Positions 14,800 through 19,968 of a stretch of DNA of 19,968 nucleotides are shown in pieces. The number at the start of each line of letters is the position of its first letter. The first letter of the stretch is position 1. The notes under the pieces were generated by a model, which made no database searches, was not told the DNA's origin, and worked only from the letters and a program-made list of their open reading frames with translations. Origin of the DNA: Faecalicatena sp. (GTDB lineage: Bacteria > Bacillota > Clostridia > Lachnospirales > Lachnospiraceae); contig VSNK01000074.1 of the NCBI GenBank assembly GCA_009774255.1, positions 1 through 19,968 on the forward strand, read 5' to 3'. Made by a program: the position numbers and the translations under genes.

Positions 14800-15300
14800 T
14801 TAATCTTCATATAATTTCATACCGGTCCATGATTTCATGTGTTCCAGCATGGTTCGGTCCGGTTCCAGAAGGATGCAGGTGACGCCGGCTTCCAGGGGAA
14901 TCATGACCGCATAGACTTTCGCGTCCGACTCACCGGAGGTGAAATCGTGTGTCTTGGCGGGGTGATAAGAATTCAGACGGGGAGAGCCCTTCGGGGCAAT
15001 GATCTCCGCTTGGCGAATATCAAATGAGGTGATATTTTTCCGCTTTTCCTTGCTGAATATGGCAGCTACATCGATATCATAATTCAAAAGTGTGTATTCA
15101 TATTCCACATTGAAGCGCGGGAAAATAAAATAATATGCGCCCATAGCCAAAAGTACCGCAATGAAAAAAGCAAGAAATCCAACGAAAAGCATCCCGATGA
15201 CCGCGACCAGTGCAATGAAGACAATGATCAGGAGGCGGAGAAGGATATCAAGGGGCTTTGTTTTCCGGGTTACAAGTTGTTCATAAAAAGCATCATTCAT
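14800..15300 (-). CDS. DUF6106-type small membrane protein
   Basis: A 166-residue protein with a long hydrophobic region (about 19-57, LLRLLIIVFIALVAVIG onward) that should make two closely spaced membrane helices. A soluble beta-rich domain follows, with FNVEYEYTLLNYDIDVA and MIPLEAGVTCILLEPD. The pattern resembles DUF6106 proteins of Lachnospiraceae; the function is unknown. Its ATG overlaps the end of the regulator gene by 8 bases on the minus strand, so the pair is translated from one message. AAAGGAA precedes the start. Confidence 0.8.
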   Translation of the reverse strand: MNDAFYEQLVTRKTKPLDILLRLLIIVFIALVAVIGMLFVGFLAFFIAVLLAMGAYYFIFPRFNVEYEYTLLNYDIDVAAIFSKEKRKNITSFDIRQAEIIAPKGSPRLNSYHPAKTHDFTSGESDAKVYAVMIPLEAGVTCILLEPDRTMLEHMKSWTGMKLYED

Positions 15301-16219
15301 GTTCTGAGTTCCTTTCTGTGTGTAAATAATTCATCACCAGAGACGCGATCTTAAAGGTCATGGCATCTTCAAATATACGAAGATCCAGCCCCATACGCTT
15401 CTCAACCTGGTCCAGTCGGTAGATCAGGGTGTTGCGGTGCATGTGAAGCTGCCTTGAGGTCTCGGCAATATTCAGATTGTTCTGAAGAAAGCGGTTGATC
15501 GTAGCGGTCGTCTCTTCGTCCAGGGAATCCGGAATATTGTCTCCAAAAAGCTCTTTTAGAAAGCCCTCGCAGATCGGGATGGGAAGCTGATAGATCAGTC
15601 TTCCGATTCCCAGGCGGTTATGGGGAAATACGGTCTGATCGGAGTAGAAGAGCTTTCCGACCTTCAGCGCCAGGCTGGTATCCTGCCAGGCACGGCCAAG
15701 ATCCGTAAGCTGCTCTATGATTCCGCTGTATGCCACCCAGACCCGGATTAGAGCCTCCGCATTCAGGGTGTCCACGATCATGTGTGCAAGCCGGGAAACC
15801 TCATGCTCCGTTTCCGTGGCTTTCAGAGGACGGATGATGGCAAGCGTGGATTCCGCCATGGGAATCAGGTATGATTTGGTCTGAGATGGAAACAGATTTT
15901 TCAGTATTTCCATCACCGTGTCATTCAGAGGGCCTTTCTTTTCCAGGAGAAAGAGAATACGCCGTTCCTCCGGGGCAATGTGCAGACGCTGCGCGTCTTC
16001 TAATGCTTCCATGGCGGAGATGCTTCCGGACATGAGATTTTTCAGAAAATGGTTCTTATTGAACTTTTCTTTATAGGCATTGCACAGGCAGCGTATCTGC
16101 TTTAAGGCACGCGCTTCTTCTTCAGCGGAGTCTGCCGCAACTTCCAGTTTGATGCCGGTAATCCGCTGCAGTTCATTGACAGCAGACCCCAGTTGTGTTG
16201 AATAGTCCATGTTATTCAC
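15293..16219 (-). CDS. PucR/CdaR-type transcriptional regulator
   Basis: A 308-residue protein whose C-terminus (about 239-290) carries the PucR-family helix-turn-helix: NIAETSRQLHMHRNTLIYRL at 250-269, the conserved element of this family. The middle region resembles the CdaR GGDEF-like domain. I see no obvious N-terminal sensor such as a diacid-recognition domain, and no membrane segment. AGGTGA precedes the ATG at 16219 on the minus strand. A terminator (16234-16264) separates it from the upstream ATPase gene and I see no clear promoter, so it may depend on read-through or a weak promoter. It overlaps the DUF6106-type gene by 8 bases. The target genes and ligand cannot be read here. Confidence 0.87.
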   Translation of the reverse strand: MNNMDYSTQLGSAVNELQRITGIKLEVAADSAEEEARALKQIRCLCNAYKEKFNKNHFLKNLMSGSISAMEALEDAQRLHIAPEERRILFLLEKKGPLNDTVMEILKNLFPSQTKSYLIPMAESTLAIIRPLKATETEHEVSRLAHMIVDTLNAEALIRVWVAYSGIIEQLTDLGRAWQDTSLALKVGKLFYSDQTVFPHNRLGIGRLIYQLPIPICEGFLKELFGDNIPDSLDEETTATINRFLQNNLNIAETSRQLHMHRNTLIYRLDQVEKRMGLDLRIFEDAMTFKIASLVMNYLHTERNSEHE

Positions 16220-16233
16220 CTGCCTAAAGTATT

Positions 16234-16264
16234 AAAAAAGGCTGTACACCGTACAGCCTTTTTT
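16234..16264. terminator. Terminator of the sugar-ABC ATPase gene
   Basis: A perfect 14-bp stem AAAAAAGGCTGTAC/GTACAGCCTTTTTT with a 3-base loop. On the minus strand it ends the ATPase transcript with a T-run; symmetric A/T flanks would also make it work on the plus strand. Confidence 0.88.
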
Positions 16265-16308
16265 GTGTGCCTCGCCGGAGCGTAAGCTGCTATTTTTATT
16301 TTAAACTA

Positions 16309-17421
16309 CTAATTCGTAATCGTCAACTCTGTTTCTTTGTCAAAGAGATGAATTCTTTCCATTTCCAGTGCGAATACAGCCTTGTCGCCTGTTCTCAGAG
16401 GTGTACGTGAATTTACGCGAGCGGTCATCTGAGTTCCTGCTACATCAAAGTACAGATATACTTCCGCGCCAAGCAGCTCGTAAACCTTAACGGTAGATTC
16501 AACAACGCTGTCAGGATTCTGAGCGATGAATTCTTCGGAGTCATGTACGTCTTCAGGACGGATACCAAGAACAACGGTCTTCCCATTGTAGTTGCCTTTG
16601 ATCAGAGCCTGCTTCTTGCTGTCCGGAACTCTCAATACATAATCGCCGACCTTCAGGGTGACATCATTGCCGGCAACGCGGACAACTGCATCCAGGAAGT
16701 TCATCTGCGGAGATCCGATGAAACCTGCTACGAACAGATTGCAAGGCATGTTGTAAAGGTTCTGAGGAGTATCAATCTGCTGTACGATACCGTCTTTCAT
16801 AACAACGATTCTGGTACCAAGGGTCATCGCCTCTGTCTGGTCATGTGTTACATAGATGATCGTAGCGCCCAGATTCTCATGAATCTTGGAAATCTCAATA
16901 CGCATCTGAACTCTCAGCTTGGCATCCAAGTTGGAAAGAGGCTCATCCATCAGGAATACCTTTGGCTGACGAACGATAGCACGTCCCATCGCAACACGCT
17001 GTCTCTGACCACCGGAAAGAGCCTTCGGCTTACGGTCAAGCAGCTTATCCAGGTCAAGAATTCTTGCAGCTTCACGAACTTTCTTGTCGATCTCATCCTT
17101 CGGAACTTTACGAAGCTTCAGACCAAAAGCCATATTGTCATATACTGTCATATGCGGATACAGAGCGTAGTTCTGGAATACCATTGCGATATCACGATCC
17201 TTCGGCTCTACGTCATTCATAACCTTGCCGTCGATTGTAAGAGTACCGCCGGAGATATCTTCCAGACCGGCTACCATACGAAGTGTGGTAGACTTTCCAC
17301 ATCCTGAAGGTCCTACGAAGATGATGAATTCCTTATCTGCGATCTCCAAATTAAAATCCTGTACTGCATGAAATCCGTTCGGATAAATTTTCTGAATTCC
17401 CTTTAATGATAAACTTGCCAT
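16309..17421 (-). CDS. Sugar ABC transporter ATP-binding protein (MsmX/UgpC/MalK type)
   Basis: A 370-residue ATPase that powers CUT1-family oligosaccharide importers from the cytosolic face. Walker A GPSGCGKS (37-44), Q-loop glutamine 83, signature LSGGQ (135-139), Walker B VFLMDE (155-160) and switch H193 are intact. A regulatory TOBE/OB domain fills about 235-370. The frame extends to 17466, but AAGGAGG precedes ATG 17421. No permease or binding-protein gene is adjacent. In Gram-positives such an orphan (MsmX in B. subtilis) serves several sugar transporters, and that is the likely case here (inference). It has its own promoter and terminator. Confidence 0.93.
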   Translation of the reverse strand: MASLSLKGIQKIYPNGFHAVQDFNLEIADKEFIIFVGPSGCGKSTTLRMVAGLEDISGGTLTIDGKVMNDVEPKDRDIAMVFQNYALYPHMTVYDNMAFGLKLRKVPKDEIDKKVREAARILDLDKLLDRKPKALSGGQRQRVAMGRAIVRQPKVFLMDEPLSNLDAKLRVQMRIEISKIHENLGATIIYVTHDQTEAMTLGTRIVVMKDGIVQQIDTPQNLYNMPCNLFVAGFIGSPQMNFLDAVVRVAGNDVTLKVGDYVLRVPDSKKQALIKGNYNGKTVVLGIRPEDVHDSEEFIAQNPDSVVESTVKVYELLGAEVYLYFDVAGTQMTARVNSRTPLRTGDKAVFALEMERIHLFDKETELTITN

Positions 17422-17466
17422 TTTAAATAGCCTCCTTGAAATTGTTTTTCGTTTGTTTCTAGGCAT

Positions 17467-17495
17467 AGTATATCGGAGAATACGAAAACAGGCAA
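17467..17495 (-). promoter_or_regulatory. Sigma-A promoter of the ATPase gene
   Basis: On the minus strand, TTGCCT (plus 17490-17495) and TATACT (plus 17467-17472) with 17-base spacing, about 45 bases upstream of ATG 17421. I found no catabolite-repression (cre) box beside it. Confidence 0.7.
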
Positions 17496-17568
17496 TATAA
17501 TAAATAACTAAAAATACAAAAAAGAAATGTACATTTCAACCAGTATTGTTTAATTTCGGAAACATAAA

Positions 17569-17597
17569 TTGACGGACAGAGGATTTTTCGCTACAAT
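17569..17597 (+). promoter_or_regulatory. Sigma-A promoter of the cyclophilin gene
   Basis: TTGACG (17569-17574) and TACAAT (17592-17597) with 17-base spacing, about 55 bases upstream of the ATG at 17653. Confidence 0.78.
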
Positions 17598-17652
17598 AGT
17601 AATTGTGAATCAGAACAGAGAAATTATATAAAGAGGAAAAGAGGATAAGAAT

Positions 17653-18177
17653 ATGGCGAATCCAGTTGTTACATTTGAGATGGAGAACGGCGATATTATG
17701 AAAGCGGAGCTTTATCCGGAGATTGCCGCAAATACGGTGCGGAATTTTATTTCACTGGTAAAAAAGGGATACTATGACGGTTTAAGCTTTCACCGTGTGA
17801 TCAGCGGATTTATGATTCAGGGCGGATGTCCGGACGGAACCGGGATGGGCGGTCCGGGCTACAGTATCCGGGGAGAGTTTTCACAGAACGGTTTTGAAAA
17901 TGACCTGAAGCATGATGAGGGCGTCCTGTCCATGGCACGCGCGATACATCCGGACTCCGCAGGCTCTCAGTTCTTCATTATGCATAAAAAGTCTCCTCAT
18001 CTGGACGGGGCGTATGCAGCTTTCGGAAAAGTGACGGAAGGGATGGACGTGGTCAATAAAATCGCGGATACCGCTACGGACTACCAGGACAGGCCTCTGG
18101 AACCGCAGGTGATGAAAAAAGTAACGGTGGAGACCTTCGGGGAAGTCTATCCGGAACCGGAGGTTCAGGAGGATTAG
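17653..18177 (+). CDS. Cyclophilin-type peptidyl-prolyl cis-trans isomerase
   Basis: A 174-residue cyclophilin that speeds proline isomerisation during protein folding. FHRVISGFMIQGG (46-58) supplies the catalytic arginine R48 plus F53 and Q56; SQFFI (105-109) and HLDGAYAAFGKV follow. Histidine 116 stands where the cyclosporin-binding tryptophan of human cyclophilin A lies, as in many bacterial members. There is no signal peptide, so it is cytosolic. GAGG lies 8 bases before ATG 17653. It is transcribed alone, divergent from the ATPase gene; no clear terminator follows. Confidence 0.95.
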   Translation: MANPVVTFEMENGDIMKAELYPEIAANTVRNFISLVKKGYYDGLSFHRVISGFMIQGGCPDGTGMGGPGYSIRGEFSQNGFENDLKHDEGVLSMARAIHPDSAGSQFFIMHKKSPHLDGAYAAFGKVTEGMDVVNKIADTATDYQDRPLEPQVMKKVTVETFGEVYPEPEVQED

Positions 18178-18285
18178 GAGCAATTCTAAAGGTGGGACAA
18201 AGTGAAAATTGACAGGTCGAATTCGCGGCCAGTCAGTGAACTGTAACCAGCAACGAATATTTATAGAAATTTAAAAATGTAAGCA

Positions 18286-18314
18286 TTGCATTTGGAAATT
18301 GCCTGCTATATACT
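18286..18314 (+). promoter_or_regulatory. Sigma-A promoter of the nucleotidyltransferase gene
   Basis: TTGCAT (18286-18291) and TATACT (18309-18314) with a 17-base spacer; about 130 bases separate it from ATG 18449. Confidence 0.65.
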
Positions 18315-18354
18315 AGATGAAGAAAGTAAGAAAGCATGTAAGGAACTGTCCCTA

Positions 18355-18432
18355 ATGCCCTGGAATGTTAGCCGTAGTTTGGGCGTACAGGCGGCCATAG
18401 TAGCTTTGCACAACGACAGAATAATGAAATAA
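18355..18432 (+). CDS. Possible 25-residue leader peptide
   Basis: ATG at 18355 opens a 25-codon frame beginning MPWNVSRSLG and ending in a TAA at 18432, just 16 bases before the nucleotidyltransferase ATG. AAGGAA lies about 10 bases upstream. It lies wholly inside the transcribed leader. It matches nothing I know; a frame this short is common by chance. Confidence 0.2.
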   Translation: MPWNVSRSLGVQAAIVALHNDRIMK

Positions 18433-18448
18433 ATGCGAGGGAATTGAG

Positions 18449-19201
18449 ATGGATGCGATTATTCGGGCAAAATTGGGTGAGATAGAACAGCGTGAGCAGG
18501 TGAGGATCATCTGGGCCGTGGAAGCAGGAAGCAGAGCCTGGGGATTTCCCTCACCGAACAGCGATTATGATGTGCGTTTTATTTATATAAGAGATAAAAG
18601 AGAGTACCTCCGGCTGGAGGAGATTCGGGATTCGATGGATGCACAGCAGGATGACCTTCTGGATATCGAAGGGTGGGATCTGCGGAGAGTGCTGCGTATG
18701 GTATATCGGTCAACGCCGGAGGTGCATGAGTGGTTCGCTTCTCCAACAATCTATCGGTCCACACCGGAGGCTGAGGAGATGAAAAAGCTCCTCCCGGAAT
18801 ATTTTTCTGTGAAAAAGTGTGCCCGGAATTATCTCCATGTGGCTTCGCTGGATTTTCGGACTTATTTTCGGGATGATGAGGTCTGGCTGATTAAGTATTT
18901 TTATCTCCTCAGGCAGATGCTCCAGGCAAAATGGCTGCTGGAGGAAAAAAGTATTCCGCCGATGCTGTTTGAAGAGCTGGTCAGGCTGAAGCTGGATGAT
19001 GAGTGGAAGGATTACATATTAGAGCTTCTTCAAAAGAAGAAAGTCACGTCAGAATTGGGAAAAGCAAACAGGAATAAAAAGCTGATTGAGTATATAGACC
19101 AGTGTATCAGTAAGATGCAGGAGGATGTTTCAGCGTTGCCGGATGACGGCAAGAAATCCTGGGACATGCTGAATCAATATTTCTACGGCGTGCTGAAATG
19201 A
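18449..19201 (+). CDS. RlaP/YcgL-type nucleotidyltransferase
   Basis: A 250-residue protein of the polymerase-beta nucleotidyltransferase superfamily (PF10127 type). The active-site signature is GSRAWGFPSPNSDYDVRF (27-44), with metal-binding aspartates D39 and D41. The rest is helical and charged, with SYLH-like and YFYLLRQML segments typical of the C-terminal helical part. Some relatives are linked to RNA ligases; the substrate of stand-alone members is not established. GAGGGA lies 6 bases before ATG 18449. It has its own promoter and shares a terminator with the converging cobalamin gene. There is no adjacent HEPN-type antitoxin or toxin partner. Confidence 0.87.
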   Translation: MDAIIRAKLGEIEQREQVRIIWAVEAGSRAWGFPSPNSDYDVRFIYIRDKREYLRLEEIRDSMDAQQDDLLDIEGWDLRRVLRMVYRSTPEVHEWFASPTIYRSTPEAEEMKKLLPEYFSVKKCARNYLHVASLDFRTYFRDDEVWLIKYFYLLRQMLQAKWLLEEKSIPPMLFEELVRLKLDDEWKDYILELLQKKKVTSELGKANRNKKLIEYIDQCISKMQEDVSALPDDGKKSWDMLNQYFYGVLK

Positions 19202-19216
19202 CGAGAGATCAACAGA

Positions 19217-19257
19217 AAAAAGTCCCCCGCAGTCAGATGAACTGCGGGGGACTTTTT
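19217..19257. terminator. Bidirectional terminator between converging genes
   Basis: A perfect 17-bp stem (19217-19233 with 19241-19257), core GTCCCCCGCAGT, flanked by A-run and T-run, so it can stop both the nucleotidyltransferase (plus) and adenosyltransferase (minus) transcripts. Confidence 0.93.
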
Positions 19258-19261
19258 CCGG

Positions 19262-19786
19262 TCAGAGCTCCTTTTCACTTTGGCTGGAAAACAGGTAGTC
19301 GGCATAACGTGCCGTTACATAAAGATAATCGGATAAACGGTTTAGATACTGCGTTGCTTTCGGATCGGTCCCATAGTTCAATGCTGTTTTTCGAAGGCGG
19401 CGCTCCGCGCGTCTCGCGACCGCACGCGCCATATCAAGCCTTGCGGACTGTTCACAGCCGCCGTACAGGACAGGATCCTTTATTCTTGGAAATAGATTCT
19501 CCATATGGTTAATGCCCTCTTCCAGTGTCAGGGTCTCTTCTTTGCTGAATCGATATTCCGGATTGCGCGGATCGGCAATCCCGGACATCATCTGCATCAA
19601 CTCCTGCTGTCTGCGGGCAAGTTCGTCGTAAAGCGGATGATCGGCAATGACCTTTGCCAGTCCGATCGCGCTGTTTAACTCATCAATGGTGCCCAGAAGT
19701 TCAATCCTGTCATCGGACTTGGACACGCTGATACCGTCTATAAGCGAAGTCTTCCCGTTGTCTCCTTTTTTGGTATAGATGCTCAT
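19262..19786 (-). CDS. PduO-type cob(I)alamin adenosyltransferase
   Basis: A 174-residue enzyme that transfers the adenosyl group of ATP to reduced cobalamin, making adenosylcobalamin. Motifs are TKKGDNGKTSL (5-15, ATP-binding), DELNSAIG (35-42), ARAVARRAERR (120-130) and LNRLSDYLYVTAR (148-160), all characteristic of the PduO/MMAB trimeric family. AGGGGA precedes the ATG on the minus strand. No other cobalamin or propanediol genes are in the window, so it may serve general B12 salvage for adenosylcobalamin-dependent enzymes. Confidence 0.93.
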   Translation of the reverse strand: MSIYTKKGDNGKTSLIDGISVSKSDDRIELLGTIDELNSAIGLAKVIADHPLYDELARRQQELMQMMSGIADPRNPEYRFSKEETLTLEEGINHMENLFPRIKDPVLYGGCEQSARLDMARAVARRAERRLRKTALNYGTDPKATQYLNRLSDYLYVTARYADYLFSSQSEKEL

Positions 19787-19894
19787 AGTAATATCCCCTT
19801 GTGGTACTTTTATGATGACAAGACAGACAACATCCAGTGCCTGCTTTCTGTTTTAATAAGATAGATTCCGTCATTTATCATAAGGCGCAGCAGC

Positions 19895-19968
19895 CTAGTA
19901 CAGCATTGCGTAATTAACGGTGAATTCTGCACCTGCTATTTCTGCCAGCACTGCGTTGTCGTCAATCA
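19895..19968 (-). CDS. Possible 3' end of a gene running in from the right
   Basis: On the minus strand a frame enters at the window edge and ends at a TAG (plus 19895-19897). It gives 23 residues with protein-like composition: IDDNAVLAEIAGAEFTV, then NYAMLY. It would lie 108 bases upstream of the adenosyltransferase on the same strand. A stop-free run this short occurs by chance about a third of the time, and I do not recognise the tail. Confidence 0.35.
   Translation of the reverse strand, partial: IDDNAVLAEIAGAEFTVNYAMLY

Larger units (their letters stand above)
18178..18448. other. 271-base gap with promoter and leader of the nucleotidyltransferase gene
   Basis: No large gene. The left part (18210-18248) contains fragments resembling other window repeats: GTGAACTGTAACC (18236-18248) equals one arm of the cls hairpin. 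A promoter follows at 18286-18314, then about 130 bases of leader that include a possible 25-codon frame (18355-18432). Confidence 0.5.

Noticed and set aside
18340..18350. 12-base match (AAGGAACTGTCC) to the reverse strand near 5348-5359
   Set aside because: Matches of this length are expected by chance in 20 kb and the flanks do not align.
18449..19201. MNT-type antitoxin of a HEPN/MNT toxin-antitoxin pair
   Set aside because: The protein is too long for a minimal MNT antitoxin and has no HEPN partner on either side.

Overview
This window reads as chromosomal core DNA from a low-to-mid-GC Gram-positive anaerobe of class Clostridia, most likely family Lachnospiraceae. The reasons are: AGGAGG-type ribosome binding sites and consensus sigma-A promoters (TTGACA/TATAAT with 17-base spacing) throughout; a dnaE-pfkA-murI-DUF1934 gene order; a histidine-free HPr-like protein next to a DHH phosphoesterase; a lysine/alanine-rich DUF6465-type protein; a DUF6106-type membrane protein; and an orphan MsmX/UgpC-type sugar-ABC ATPase. 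The family assignment is inferred from gene content, not tested.

Layout, left to right. Positions 1-132 hold a repeat-like edge. A minus-strand DHH phosphoesterase (133-1053) diverges from a small HPr-like gene (1290-1529); both promoters are visible between them. The HPr-like gene ends in a strong terminator, followed by a hairpin-rich repeat (1578-1745) and then dnaE (1771-5244). A 316-base gap holds a long imperfect inverted repeat (5363-5491). Next come pfkA (from 5561), murI and a YwiB-like DUF1934 gene, closely spaced as one operon. A second hairpin-rich stretch (7907-8142) carries an inverted copy of the 1578-1641 repeat and ends in a bidirectional terminator. A minus-strand single-pass membrane protein (8210-8659) and cardiolipin synthase (8825-10300) diverge from a shared promoter region.

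A perfect 17-bp hairpin follows cls, then a structured leader and a lipoprotein resembling trigger factor (10565-11656), which overlaps an aldose-1-epimerase-like gene. A consensus promoter and a roughly 115-base leader precede the DUF6465-type gene, followed by a terminator. An HD-domain hydrolase and a Sir2-type deacylase come next. On the minus strand, a PucR/CdaR-type regulator overlaps a small membrane protein (14800-16219); upstream of them, behind a terminator, is the MsmX/UgpC-type ATPase (16309-17421). Its promoter diverges from that of a cyclophilin PPIase (17653-18177). A leader with its own promoter precedes an RlaP/YcgL-type nucleotidyltransferase (18449-19201), which converges on a PduO-type cobalamin adenosyltransferase (19262-19786) across a perfect terminator. 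The right edge may hold the last 23 codons of another minus-strand gene.

Functionally this is housekeeping: replication, glycolysis, cell-wall D-glutamate, cardiolipin, exported-protein folding, nucleotide and NAD-linked metabolism, and sugar uptake energy. I see no phage, insertion sequence, CRISPR array, toxin-antitoxin pair, tRNA or rRNA. The most unusual content lies between genes: several families of hairpin repeats. One is present in two inverted copies whose internal stem differs in sequence yet stays perfectly paired.
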